Program-made: the position numbers and the translations under genes
Notes under the pieces: model-generated
What the model was told of the DNA's origin: nothing
The model's input: only the letters and a program-made list of their open reading frames with translations
Database searches by the model: none
NCBI GenBank assembly: GCA_902542325.1
Contig: CACBUE010000006.1
Coordinates: 1-64,000 of the forward strand
Source of the DNA: an uncultured SAR86 cluster bacterium
GTDB lineage: Bacteria > Pseudomonadota > Gammaproteobacteria > Magnimaribacterales > Magnimaribacteraceae
Reading direction: 5' to 3'
Length of the DNA stretch: 64,000 nt
In this document: piece after piece, positions 1-8,459 of the stretch
Numbering within the stretch: position 1 is the first letter of the stretch
Layout: each line of letters starts with the position of its first letter

Positions 1-2
1 AT

Positions 3-1094
3 GGATCAATAAAAAATATATCTTCAGTACTGCAAGAACTTGGAGTAAAAAATCCACTCATTTGCACCGATCCTGGACTAGCTTCTATTGGGATGTCCGA
101 CAAGATTAGGGGTCTTCTTTCAAATGAATTATCTCCTGCTTTCTATGAAGAAACTCCTGCTAATCCTACCGAAGAGGCTGTAAATATTGCCCTCAAAGCA
201 TACAAAGAAAATAATTGTGACGGAGTAATAGGGTTTGGAGGTGGTTCAAGTATGGATTTAGCCAAAGCGGTTGCATTAATGGCTAATCATGAAGGAGAGG
301 TAGTAGATTATTCTGTTAATGAGGGGGGTGTAGGAAAAATTAATAAAACTATGCCAATGATAGCTATACCTACAACTTCAGGGACTGGCAGTGAAGTATC
401 ATTAGGAGCAGTGATAATCATGAATGATGGAAGAAAGCTTATTTTAGCTAGTGACCATTTAAGACCTGATGCTGCAATCTGTGATCCGGAGCTTACCCTC
501 GGATTGCCTCCTGTTCTTACGGCAGGGGCAGGAATGGACGCTTTAACGCATTGTATAGAGGCGATACTTTCTCCAGTTATAGACCCACCTGCCGAAGCAG
601 TTGGTTTAGATGGAGTTGAAAAAGTTGTTGGTGAAGAGAGCTTAATTAGGGCAGTGAAAGATGGTCAAGATAAAGAGGCAAGATGGAACATGATGATGGC
701 CTCTACTGAAGGAGCAATGGCTTTTTCAAAAGGACTAGGCGCTGTTCATTCCATGAGTCATGCAATAGGTGCAGACCAAGAACTTAGACTACATCACGGA
801 ACGTTAAATGGTGTTATCTTACCCACAATCTTAAGATTCAATAGAGATCATGTTGGCAATAAGTATTCAAAAATATTACGTGCCATGGGAAAAGATAAAT
901 CTAATGATCTTGCAGAGGAAATAGAAATCCTTAATAAGGCCATTGGTCTACCTAGCGGGTTGAAAGAGATGGGAATTACAGAGGAAATGATTCCAGGACT
1001 TGTAGCTCACTCAATGACTGATCCTAGCAATGCTACAACACCAAGACTTCCATCGCAGGAAGAGTGGGAAAATTTGTTCTTAGATGCTATGTAA
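3..1094 (+). CDS. Iron-containing alcohol dehydrogenase, 5' end cut by window
   Basis: NAD(P)-dependent group III (Fe-type) alcohol dehydrogenase, oxidising an alcohol or reducing an aldehyde or ketone in the cytoplasm. The reading frame is open back to base 3 and already reads like the family N-terminus (GSIKN...LGVKNPLI), so the gene begins outside the window; the ATG at 93 is internal. Visible motifs are the nucleotide-binding GFGGGSSMDLAKA, TTSGTGSEVS, and the metal ligands in GMDALTHCIEA and HSMSHAIGA...HHGTLNG. The substrate cannot be told from sequence. The next gene downstream is convergent, 5 bp away. Confidence 0.93.
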   Translation, partial: GSIKNISSVLQELGVKNPLICTDPGLASIGMSDKIRGLLSNELSPAFYEETPANPTEEAVNIALKAYKENNCDGVIGFGGGSSMDLAKAVALMANHEGEVVDYSVNEGGVGKINKTMPMIAIPTTSGTGSEVSLGAVIIMNDGRKLILASDHLRPDAAICDPELTLGLPPVLTAGAGMDALTHCIEAILSPVIDPPAEAVGLDGVEKVVGEESLIRAVKDGQDKEARWNMMMASTEGAMAFSKGLGAVHSMSHAIGADQELRLHHGTLNGVILPTILRFNRDHVGNKYSKILRAMGKDKSNDLAEEIEILNKAIGLPSGLKEMGITEEMIPGLVAHSMTDPSNATTPRLPSQEEWENLFLDAM

Positions 1095-1099
1095 TTGGT

Positions 1100-1285
1100 T
1101 TATTTATCTGAAAAATCAGCATCGTCATCAGAATTGGTTTTATTCTCCTTGTCTCTGTAAGGGATGTATTTAGACCATTTAGGCCTATTAATTCTATTTG
1201 TTTGTTTTTTGGATGCCTTAAACCTGAGAAGGTAGAAAAAAATTAGGAAAGATAATATTCCTAGTATGGCGATAAAAGTGTTCAA
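1100..1285 (-). CDS. Small single-pass membrane protein
   Basis: A 61-residue protein I do not recognise. One hydrophobic segment (about residues 3-20) is followed by a strongly basic stretch (KASKKQTNRINRPKW) and an acidic, Asp-rich tail, as expected for an N-out/C-in anchored peptide. It lies 7 bp downstream of the Bax-inhibitor-1-like gene on the same strand and probably shares its mRNA. The gene is real by position and composition, but its function is unknown. Confidence 0.55.
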   Translation of the reverse strand: MNTFIAILGILSFLIFFYLLRFKASKKQTNRINRPKWSKYIPYRDKENKTNSDDDADFSDK

Positions 1286-1292
1286 GTCTTTA

Positions 1293-2081
1293 TCATCTTG
1301 ATCTTAATTTCATCAAAAGTCTAAGAATTTCAATATATAGCCATATTAGAGTTGCAACTAAAGCCATAGCACCAAACCACTCCATGTATTTTGGAGCTCC
1401 CTGCTCATCCGCTTGTTCAATAATGTCGAAGTCCAGGACCAAATTAAGTGCCGCAATAGCGACGACAAAAAGACTTATACCTATACCCATCCAACCAGTA
1501 TCTGAAAAAATTGAGAAGGAGCTTCCAGTAAAAAGACTAAAAATAAAACTAGAAAAGTAGGTGAGAAAAATACCCAAAGTTGCTGCAAATATCATCAATA
1601 CAAAATTTTGTGTAGGTCTAATTATTCCGGTCTTGTAAGCCAGTAGTAAGGAAGCTGCAACGAAGAAAGTTAGAGAAACTGCCTGTATAACGATTCCAGG
1701 AAACATTGCTTCAGCTTGTTGAGAAATGATTCCAATCATAAATCCCATTCCTACCGCATATATTGGGCCTGTTTTAGGTGCAAGATGTGGTCTGGGATTA
1801 ATTATCCAGCCAATAAAAAAGAAGTAAAAACCAAAAGTTGAAATAGCGGCTATTACACCGGAAGCAACTCCAATAGTTGAAACTAAAGACATAAAAGGTC
1901 CTTGAAAATTCCAGCTGATGGCCGCAGATAAAACTGTTAAAAATAATAAGATACCAGTTTTATTGACTGCACCTTCTAACGTCATCTTTTCTCCACTTAT
2001 TGAAGTTTCCTGAAAAGCTGATGACCTGATTATTGGATTACCTGATCTACCAAAAGTATCTAAAGCTTGATGTCTTGACAT
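1293..2081 (-). CDS. Bax inhibitor-1/YccA-like membrane protein
   Basis: Integral membrane protein of the Bax inhibitor-1/YccA family, with about seven hydrophobic segments after a 45-residue cytoplasmic N-terminus. The N-terminal pattern (NPIIRSS...MTLEGAVNKTGILLFLT) and the C-terminal acidic stretch before the last helix (LDFDIIEQADEQGAPKYMEW) are typical of the bacterial branch. Family members are proposed pH-sensitive calcium leak channels or modulators of membrane proteases; the role here is inferred only. Second gene of a minus-strand cluster (DedA protein, this gene, small membrane protein) with 7-bp gaps. Confidence 0.85.
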   Translation of the reverse strand: MSRHQALDTFGRSGNPIIRSSAFQETSISGEKMTLEGAVNKTGILLFLTVLSAAISWNFQGPFMSLVSTIGVASGVIAAISTFGFYFFFIGWIINPRPHLAPKTGPIYAVGMGFMIGIISQQAEAMFPGIVIQAVSLTFFVAASLLLAYKTGIIRPTQNFVLMIFAATLGIFLTYFSSFIFSLFTGSSFSIFSDTGWMGIGISLFVVAIAALNLVLDFDIIEQADEQGAPKYMEWFGAMALVATLIWLYIEILRLLMKLRSR

Positions 2082-2088
2082 AATTTTA

Positions 2089-2604
2089 TTAGTTATTAAA
2101 AAAGTTGATTATATTATCTATCCCTATTATTAAAATTGCCAGTGCAATTGACCATATTAAACAGGCAAGTATTGAGCTGATAAAAAAGACAACTGGTGTC
2201 ATCGATGAAATGCCTGCAATGAAAGGAATAAAAGGTCTTATAGGTGGTATCAATCTTCCGATAAGGATTCCACCCCAACCATATTTTTCAAAAAAATCTT
2301 CCCCTCTTATAAAAACAGCTTGTCTTTTTTGTAAAAAATTAAGCTTCTTTAGTCTCGGTCCAAAAAATAAACCAGAGTAAAAGCTTAGGGTATCTCCTAT
2401 CCAAGAACCTAATCCGGCTCCTATGCAAATATAGGCAAGCTTAATATCAGATTCACTAAGTCCAACTGCAAATAATAAAAGAATTACACTAGGCCATACG
2501 GCTCCTGAAATAAAAAAAGACTCAAGAAACCCTATAATGAACATTGCAAGGCCAGCATACTCTGGATTGCTTATAATCCAATTTAAAAACTGTTCTGAAT
2601 TCAT
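2089..2604 (-). CDS. DedA/VTT-family membrane protein
   Basis: A 171-residue inner-membrane protein of the DedA (VTT/SNARE-associated) family, whose members act in lipid carrier or phospholipid scrambling and envelope homeostasis. Family signatures are the central GAGLGSWIGDTLSFYSG motif and the GRLIPPIRPFIPFIAG segment with its conserved arginine and prolines. It is slightly shorter than the common 200-residue members. First gene of the minus-strand trio and divergent from the Nudix gene, with 46 bp between them. Confidence 0.88.
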   Translation of the reverse strand: MNSEQFLNWIISNPEYAGLAMFIIGFLESFFISGAVWPSVILLLFAVGLSESDIKLAYICIGAGLGSWIGDTLSFYSGLFFGPRLKKLNFLQKRQAVFIRGEDFFEKYGWGGILIGRLIPPIRPFIPFIAGISSMTPVVFFISSILACLIWSIALAILIIGIDNIINFFNN

Positions 2605-2650
2605 TTGAGTTAGGATAATTATTAAGAAACTTTAATTTTAAGGTAAGTAC

Positions 2651-3202
2651 ATGATAAAGAAATGGGAAAAAAATTCTTCTAAATATTTATTAGAAAATAA
2701 AATTTTTAAAATGAGAGAAGATTTAGTCACGTCTCCAAAGCTTGGCACAGAACATAAGGTATGGGTAATGGAAGTACCAACATGGGTAAATATTATTCCT
2801 ATTACTTCTTCTGGAGAGGTAATTTTGGTAAATCAATATAGATTTGGTCTTGAAAAGACGTCCTTAGAAATTCCAGGAGGAATGGCTGATTATGGAGAGG
2901 ACCCGAAAAATGCTGCTATTCGAGAATTGAAAGAAGAAACTGGTTTTGAGGGAAGTGAAGTTGTTGAAATAGGAAGAGTAGAATCTAATCCTGCAATTAT
3001 GGCTAACCATACTTATACATATCTTGCTGTTAATTGCGAAAAATCTGCCGATCAGAGTTTGGATGGAACAGAGGACATTGAGATTATCAGTAAGAATATT
3101 GACGAAATACCTTCTTTGATAAAAAATCGGGAGATTGAACATGCTTTGGTTGTAAGTGCCTTTTATTTTTATAATTTGTATAGGCTAAGTGAAAATATGT
3201 AA
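2651..3202 (+). CDS. Nudix hydrolase (ADP-ribose pyrophosphatase-like)
   Basis: Nudix-fold pyrophosphohydrolase of 183 residues. The Nudix box is complete: GGMADYGEDPKNAAIRELKE continuing ETGF, with the metal-binding REL-EE core. The upstream EVPTWVNIIPIT...VNQYRF and downstream ESNPAIMANHTYTYLA sections resemble the ADP-ribose/nucleoside-diphosphate-sugar branch, so ADP-ribose is the likely but unproven substrate. An AAGG-type ribosome site precedes the ATG. Its stop overlaps the start of the YqgE-like gene (TAATG), so the two are probably translationally coupled. Confidence 0.87.
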   Translation: MIKKWEKNSSKYLLENKIFKMREDLVTSPKLGTEHKVWVMEVPTWVNIIPITSSGEVILVNQYRFGLEKTSLEIPGGMADYGEDPKNAAIRELKEETGFEGSEVVEIGRVESNPAIMANHTYTYLAVNCEKSADQSLDGTEDIEIISKNIDEIPSLIKNREIEHALVVSAFYFYNLYRLSENM

Positions 3203-3765
3203 TGTGGACTGACGAAGACAAAATAAAAGGGAAAATTCTTTTCTTTTCTCCGAATGAAGAAGGAACATCTTATTTTACCGACTCATTAATATATATTTGT
3301 GATCATAATGAACAAGGTTCACTTGGCCTAATTTTTAATAGACCTTTAGAGCTTGATTTAAAGGAGCTACTGAGAGGCTTAAAGATTAATGAAGTTGATA
3401 ATGCTAAAGGGAATGTATTTTTAGGCGGGCCAGTTAATCCAGGAGCAATATTTATACTTCATAGTTCAGATAAATGCTGGAAGGGAACCTTAAAAGTGAG
3501 TGAAAATGTATACATGAGTACAGATTTTGAGGCTATAGAGGATATTGCTAAAGGAGATGGTCCAAAAAATTTTAGATTAACACTAGGTTATACAGGCTGG
3601 GGTCCAGGACAGCTTAATACTGAAATCTCAGATAATGCTTGGATTGCATTCGATGAAAATAGTAATTTAATATTTAAAATACATCCAAGTGACCAAATCA
3701 ATGAAATGTCAAAAATTGTTGGTTATGATATCCGAATGATAAGTCCCAATTTTGGTAACGCATGA
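3202..3765 (+). CDS. YqgE/AlgH family protein
   Basis: DUF179 (YqgE/AlgH) protein of 187 residues. Hallmarks are the N-terminal GKILFFSP...FTDSLIYICDH, NRPLELDLKELL, VFLGGPV and GYTGWGPGQLNTEI segments. The molecular function of the family is not settled (AlgH was linked to alginate regulation in Pseudomonas). It overlaps both neighbours, the Nudix stop at its 5' end and the SGNH lipoprotein start at its 3' end, so it is the middle gene of a three-gene operon. Confidence 0.88.
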   Translation: MWTDEDKIKGKILFFSPNEEGTSYFTDSLIYICDHNEQGSLGLIFNRPLELDLKELLRGLKINEVDNAKGNVFLGGPVNPGAIFILHSSDKCWKGTLKVSENVYMSTDFEAIEDIAKGDGPKNFRLTLGYTGWGPGQLNTEISDNAWIAFDENSNLIFKIHPSDQINEMSKIVGYDIRMISPNFGNA

Positions 3766-4535
3766 AAATAAGCAGATTAGTATCAATATTATTTGCACTT
3801 ACCTTTTTTGGGTGCTCTGATGATATTCAAATTTTAGAAGAGAGGATTAAAAATCAAGCAGAGTTAAATAATACAGAAATTTCTTCTGTAGAGATAAAAA
3901 AGACTGCACTCTATCTCAATGCTTGGAGTAAAAAAGATTTTTATGAGGATGCCATAACTGCATTCTTAGAAGAAGATAAGTTAGATTTTCCTAAAGAAAT
4001 TGAAGTTCTTTTTACAGGTAGTTCAAGTATAAGATTTTGGAATTCTTTGGAAGATGATATGCAACCTCTCAAAGTTTTAAACAGAGGTTTTGGTGGTGCT
4101 CACATTGCCCATGTCAATCATCATTTTGAAGATGTCATTCAGCGTTACTCTCCTAAAGCTATTGTTTTCTTTTGTGGAACAAATGACTTAACTGCTCTAA
4201 AAACACCTGAGGAAACTATTCAAGATTTTGAAATCCTAAAAGATAAAGTTCATCAAGCTTTACCTGGTGTTCATTTATTCGTGATAGGTATAAAACCATC
4301 TCCAGCTAGAGTTTATTTAGAAAAAGAAGAGATAGCTTACAACTTGATGATTGACGAAATAGCTTTCAAAGATGATTTGGTAACTTTTATTGATATCTGG
4401 GATGCTATGTTATCAGCAGAGGGAGAACGTATTCCTGACCTTTTTGTTGAAGATGGCCTCCATATGAATGCTAAAGGGTATGAGATTTGGACGAAACTAG
4501 TCAGAGAACATTTAAAAACAATGTTTACTCTTTAG
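3762..4535 (+). CDS. SGNH/GDSL-type esterase lipoprotein
   Basis: Predicted lipoprotein: a short signal peptide ends in a lipobox (TFFGC, Cys18), so the enzyme is envelope-anchored. The mature part carries the four SGNH blocks: GSSSIRFW (nucleophile Ser), NRGFGG (Gly), FFCGTNDLTA (Asn) and the catalytic Asp-His in VEDGLHMN. It belongs to the platelet-activating-factor acetylhydrolase-like GDSL hydrolases and probably deacylates a lipid or sugar ester. Its start overlaps the YqgE-like gene by 4 bp, and its 3' end overlaps the convergent PhyH gene by 11 bp. Confidence 0.87.
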   Translation: MKISRLVSILFALTFFGCSDDIQILEERIKNQAELNNTEISSVEIKKTALYLNAWSKKDFYEDAITAFLEEDKLDFPKEIEVLFTGSSSIRFWNSLEDDMQPLKVLNRGFGGAHIAHVNHHFEDVIQRYSPKAIVFFCGTNDLTALKTPEETIQDFEILKDKVHQALPGVHLFVIGIKPSPARVYLEKEEIAYNLMIDEIAFKDDLVTFIDIWDAMLSAEGERIPDLFVEDGLHMNAKGYEIWTKLVREHLKTMFTL

Positions 4536-5376
4536 GTAATAATCCAAACATCTTATAACCAATAAAATCATCTGAAATACCATTTTTCGGTCTCTCAGGA
4601 AGGGTAGTAATAGGAAAAGCAATAGGAGTTACGTCACTATCAATTTTTTCTCCTACCTTTATGTTAGATCTATCGACACTAAAATGAAATTTGTCATCAC
4701 CTCTAGTGCATCCATCAGCAAAAAAAATCGCGGTATGAACAATTCTGTCATAATTTGAAATATTTGATTTAGCTCTGTGAAATGTCAAACCATGGTGAAA
4801 GGAAACATCACCCTCTTTCATAGCTTGATAACTTATCTGATCTGGACTTACGTTAGCAGTTTCCAAAAAATTATTTTCATCAACCTTGCCTGAGAAAATA
4901 TTGATAAATTTTTTGTCCTTAATCTTATGAGAACCTGAATAAAATCCTAATTGACCGTTAGTCTCATCAATATCACATAATGGAATCCAGGCTGTTATGG
5001 TTTTGGTTTCCTTTATAGGCCAATAAGGCTGATCATGATGAGGGTCAGTTTCTCTGCCGCCCGATTCCTTCACTAAAGCTTGATCATGCCATAATCTGAT
5101 TGCATGAGTATCTAAAAGCTTTGATGCTATTTTGCAGACCCTTTGATCGAAAGTAAGCTTTCTAATATCTATGTAATCTTCCCATAAATTTTGACATTGA
5201 GTAAATGACTGCTCATAATCTGAACGGTCTTTTAAAACCCTTTCATCAAAGTGTTTTCTCTCTTTAATAGCTTCTTTTATTACTTCTCTGTAAAATTTAA
5301 TTTCAGAGCTATCAAATAAGTCTCTTACGACTACAAAACCGTCTTCGTTAAAACTTTTTTTTAAATCTTCAAACAT
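4525..5376 (-). CDS. Phytanoyl-CoA dioxygenase (PhyH) family protein
   Basis: Fe(II)/2-oxoglutarate-dependent dioxygenase of the PhyH superfamily, 283 residues. The iron triad is visible as HHD in ETDPHHDQPYW plus the distal His in FHHGLTFHRAKSN, and the nearby arginine would bind 2-oxoglutarate. The substrate is unknown; PhyH proteins hydroxylate a wide range of small molecules. The start codon overlaps the start codon of the divergent DsbD-like gene (CATG), leaving no intergenic DNA, so its promoter must lie inside that neighbour. Low-confidence alternatives are other dioxygenase subfamilies. Confidence 0.85.
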   Translation of the reverse strand: MFEDLKKSFNEDGFVVVRDLFDSSEIKFYREVIKEAIKERKHFDERVLKDRSDYEQSFTQCQNLWEDYIDIRKLTFDQRVCKIASKLLDTHAIRLWHDQALVKESGGRETDPHHDQPYWPIKETKTITAWIPLCDIDETNGQLGFYSGSHKIKDKKFINIFSGKVDENNFLETANVSPDQISYQAMKEGDVSFHHGLTFHRAKSNISNYDRIVHTAIFFADGCTRGDDKFHFSVDRSNIKVGEKIDSDVTPIAFPITTLPERPKNGISDDFIGYKMFGLLPKE

Positions 5377-7423
5377 GCTTAAAGAGATTAATTACAAACT
5401 TAATAAGAATATCATAAAGTTCTTAATTCTTTGTGGAGTTATCTTTACGAATCACAATGTATTTTCAGAGGCAAAGTACTATGCAAGCGACTCAAGCATC
5501 GAACTAATTTCAGAAACATACTCCATTCAACCTGGAGACAGTTTTGTATTGGGTGTTAAATTTAAACTTGCAAAAGATTGGCATACCTACTGGGAAAATC
5601 CAGGTGATGCCGGTGAAGGAGCTACTATAGATTGGATATTGCCAAAAGGTTTAGAGGCTTCATCAATTCTTTGGCCAGGACCAGAAAGGATTCCCGTTGA
5701 GCCTTTAATGACTTTTGGTTACAACAATGAAGTGGTTTTGTTAACAAAGATATCTTCTACAAATGACATTGAGTTTCCTATAAATATTGAAGCGAAAGTT
5801 GGTTGGTTTACGTGCAAAGATATATGCATTCCTCAAGAAGGTATCGTAGACATTCAAATAAATGAAGGTTTATTCATATCTTCATCTAATCGAGAAGAAA
5901 TAAATAATTATTTAGAAACGGTTCCTAGTGACTTTACTCAAGAATATCGAATTGAGAAATTAGATAATAGTTTCTTCCTTCAGACTGATATAAAAGATGG
6001 AGAACATTTTGATGATATCTATTTCTTTCCCAAAGAATACGGCTTAACCAGTTATGTTGAAGAACAAATTTATGAAAAGAATCAAAATAGTTTCATTTTA
6101 GAAATTAAAGCTTCTAAAGCTGATCTTAATTTAAGTAAATTTGAAGGTGTAATAGAGGCGTCTAATAAAGAAGGTAAATCCTTTTATCAAATATCATTCC
6201 CTCTGACTGCAGATTTACCAAAAAACGAACAAGGAATATTGCTATTGATTGTGTTTGCTTTCCTTGGCGGATTGATTCTTAACATCATGCCATGTGTATT
6301 TCCCATACTAAGTATCAAAATATTGAGATTTATGGAACATGGAGAAAATTCATCCTCACAAGCCTATAAATTCGGATTATTTTATACCCTAGGAGTAATC
6401 ATGAGTTTCTTGTTAATTGCCCTTCTTTTAATCTTCTTAAAATCAAGTGGTGAAAATATAGGCTGGGGATTTCAGCTACAGTACCCCTTAGTCATAAGTA
6501 TTCTTTTTTATTTATTTGTCGCACTAGGCTTCATGTTTATGAGTAATTTAGTCTTTGGCAGTCAAATGGGGCAATTGAGCTCTATGGCACAAGTAAAGAA
6601 TGAATCTCTTGAATCTTTCCTTACAGGCATCTTGGCGGTAGTAGTGGCCTCGCCTTGCACAGCTCCTTTCATGGGTTCTGCAATTGGCTTTGCATTGCTA
6701 CAGCCCAGTGGAAATTCATTTCTTATTTTCTTTAGCTTAGGACTTGGATTCGCACTTCCTTACTTAGTGCTCAGTGTAAAACCTTCATTATTATCTTTCT
6801 TACCAAAACCTGGTGCATGGATGGAGACGTTCAAACAATTTATGGCATTTCCTATGTGGGCATCCGCACTTTGGCTTTTGTGGGTATTAAGCGGTCAGGT
6901 AGATAGCAATAGAGTATTATTGGTCTTAGTTGGTGGTCTAGTTATCAGCCTTTCATTATGGATATTAGAAAAGAATACTTCACCTCAAAAGTGGATAAGA
7001 TGGTTGGTAAGATTTATTGTATTGATTTTGGTTGTAGGTTCAATATCAATTATTCCTACTGAATACAGCACTAAAGATACTCAAGAAGAAAAAGTTTTTA
7101 GTGAAGAAATATTGAATGAATACAGAGAAGCTAAAGAACTTGTCTTTTTAAATTTCACAGCTGACTGGTGTATTACTTGTAAGGTAAATGAAAGAGTTGC
7201 TTTAAGTTCAAAGAAAGTAACTGAATTAATGAGTAAACGAAATATTATCTATCTAGAGGCGGATTGGACCAGGAAAGATGGAGTCATTGCCAAAAAGTTA
7301 GAGCAATTTGGTAGAACTGGTGTACCTCTATATTTACTGTATCCTTCAGAAGGCGAACCCATTATCTTGCCAGAAATTCTTACAGAAGATATTCTATTAA
7401 GGTATTTAAACGAGCTTAGCTGA
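5375..7423 (+). CDS. DsbD/ScsB-type protein-disulfide reductase
   Basis: A 682-residue inner-membrane electron transporter. A signal peptide (about residues 1-32) precedes a periplasmic DsbD-alpha-like domain with a WFTCKDICIP cysteine pair. It is followed by an eight-helix core with the paired cysteines NIMPCVFP and ASPCTAPF, and a C-terminal periplasmic thioredoxin domain with TADWCITCK. It carries reductant from cytoplasmic thioredoxin to periplasmic thiol proteins; the N-terminal domain is closer to ScsB/suppressor-of-copper-sensitivity proteins than to E. coli DsbD. The stop overlaps the start of the redoxin gene (TGATG), whose product is a likely partner. Confidence 0.88.
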   Translation: MLKEINYKLNKNIIKFLILCGVIFTNHNVFSEAKYYASDSSIELISETYSIQPGDSFVLGVKFKLAKDWHTYWENPGDAGEGATIDWILPKGLEASSILWPGPERIPVEPLMTFGYNNEVVLLTKISSTNDIEFPINIEAKVGWFTCKDICIPQEGIVDIQINEGLFISSSNREEINNYLETVPSDFTQEYRIEKLDNSFFLQTDIKDGEHFDDIYFFPKEYGLTSYVEEQIYEKNQNSFILEIKASKADLNLSKFEGVIEASNKEGKSFYQISFPLTADLPKNEQGILLLIVFAFLGGLILNIMPCVFPILSIKILRFMEHGENSSSQAYKFGLFYTLGVIMSFLLIALLLIFLKSSGENIGWGFQLQYPLVISILFYLFVALGFMFMSNLVFGSQMGQLSSMAQVKNESLESFLTGILAVVVASPCTAPFMGSAIGFALLQPSGNSFLIFFSLGLGFALPYLVLSVKPSLLSFLPKPGAWMETFKQFMAFPMWASALWLLWVLSGQVDSNRVLLVLVGGLVISLSLWILEKNTSPQKWIRWLVRFIVLILVVGSISIIPTEYSTKDTQEEKVFSEEILNEYREAKELVFLNFTADWCITCKVNERVALSSKKVTELMSKRNIIYLEADWTRKDGVIAKKLEQFGRTGVPLYLLYPSEGEPIILPEILTEDILLRYLNELS

Positions 7424-8034
7424 TGAAAAAATTTATTACTCTCACTTTCCTGATTTTCTATTTTTCACAATTCTTATCGAGTTATGTAGAAAATGAGGAT
7501 AGCGCGCCCGAATTCAAATTATCTGATAGTTATGGAAACGAAATATCTCTAAGTTCATTCATAGGTAAAAAAGTTGTACTAGAGTGGACAAATCATGGAT
7601 GTCCTTATGTTGCAAAGCATTACGAGACAGGAAATATGCAGTCTACTCAAGAATTTGCTAAAGAAGAAGAAATCATATGGTTGAGTGTTATTTCCTCAGC
7701 TCCAGGTACCCAAGGATATGTTTCATCGGATGAAGCCAATGCGCTAACAATTTCAAGAAAGGCTTCTCCATCACATGTTCTATTCGATCCAACAGGCGAA
7801 GTGGGTCGAATTTATGATGCCAAGACTACTCCTCATATGTATATAATCAACGAGGAAGGCCTAATGAAATACCAAGGAGCTATTGATGATGCTGGTGGTA
7901 GAGGGTTTATGAGTAGAGATCTTCTGAAAGCAAAGAACTATGTAAAAGAGAGTTTGAAAGAGATGGGCACCGGCGAAGAAATATCTTCACCAGTTACAAA
8001 GCCTTATGGGTGTTCTGTAAAATATGCCTCTTGA
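7423..8034 (+). CDS. Secreted thioredoxin-like/peroxiredoxin-like protein
   Basis: A 203-residue redoxin with a Sec signal peptide (about residues 1-20). The AhpC/TSA-type domain contains a single-cysteine motif, WTNHGCPYVAKHY, where a CxxC would normally sit, and TTPHMYIIN near the cis-proline position. A second cysteine near the C-terminus (KPYGCSVKY) could act as the resolving cysteine. It is coupled to the DsbD/ScsB-like gene, so it probably receives periplasmic electrons from it and acts as a periplasmic peroxidase or thiol reductase. That pairing is inferred from gene order. Confidence 0.82.
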   Translation: MKKFITLTFLIFYFSQFLSSYVENEDSAPEFKLSDSYGNEISLSSFIGKKVVLEWTNHGCPYVAKHYETGNMQSTQEFAKEEEIIWLSVISSAPGTQGYVSSDEANALTISRKASPSHVLFDPTGEVGRIYDAKTTPHMYIINEEGLMKYQGAIDDAGGRGFMSRDLLKAKNYVKESLKEMGTGEEISSPVTKPYGCSVKYAS

Positions 8035-8039
8035 GAAAT

Positions 8040-8366
8040 TTATTCCGGGGCTTTAAATACTGATCCTAGCTTTTGTCCTAATCCCATATCTCCTGAAAAC
8101 TTAACTTTCCCTTGCATAAAAGCTCCCATTGCCGCTTGCTGATCTCCAGAAAATACTTTTTCCATAGTCTCTTGGCTATCAAAAGTTAAAGTTAAACCTG
8201 GATCTTCATGCTCAGACTCTACAACAGATAAAGTTCCATCATTTATATCCACATAGAAATTTGTTAGATCTTCAATATTAATTTGAATTGTTGCTTCTAT
8301 TCCTTTAGCACCTTCAGCATCAAAGGCAGTTTCAAGTCCAGTTTTTAATTCTTCAAAAGTTGCCAT
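8040..8366 (-). CDS. SCP2 sterol-binding domain protein
   Basis: A stand-alone SCP2 (sterol carrier protein 2) domain of 108 residues. Typical features are the central DINDGTLSVVE strand, DPGLTLTFDSQETMEKVFSGD and the C-terminal FMQGKVKFSGDMGLGQKL helix. Such proteins bind lipids or acyl-CoA and are common next to beta-oxidation and steroid catabolism genes. It is monocistronic, convergent with the redoxin gene and divergent from the second PhyH gene, with a 93-bp gap that should hold both promoters. Confidence 0.88.
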   Translation of the reverse strand: MATFEELKTGLETAFDAEGAKGIEATIQINIEDLTNFYVDINDGTLSVVESEHEDPGLTLTFDSQETMEKVFSGDQQAAMGAFMQGKVKFSGDMGLGQKLGSVFKAPE

Positions 8367-8459
8367 ATTTACTCCATTTCATTTTTTTGTGAACTCATCT
8401 TCTCAAATTAAGTGAACTTAAACCACCCTATGTGGAAATAAATTGATAAAATTTTTGTC

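Noticed and set aside
1-12. ATG GAT CAA TAA at the very start as a mini gene
   Set aside because: The alcohol dehydrogenase frame runs through it in frame 3; the ATG is chance.
2105-2380. Plus-strand 91-codon frame
   Set aside because: Lies wholly inside the minus-strand DedA gene, which has clear family motifs.
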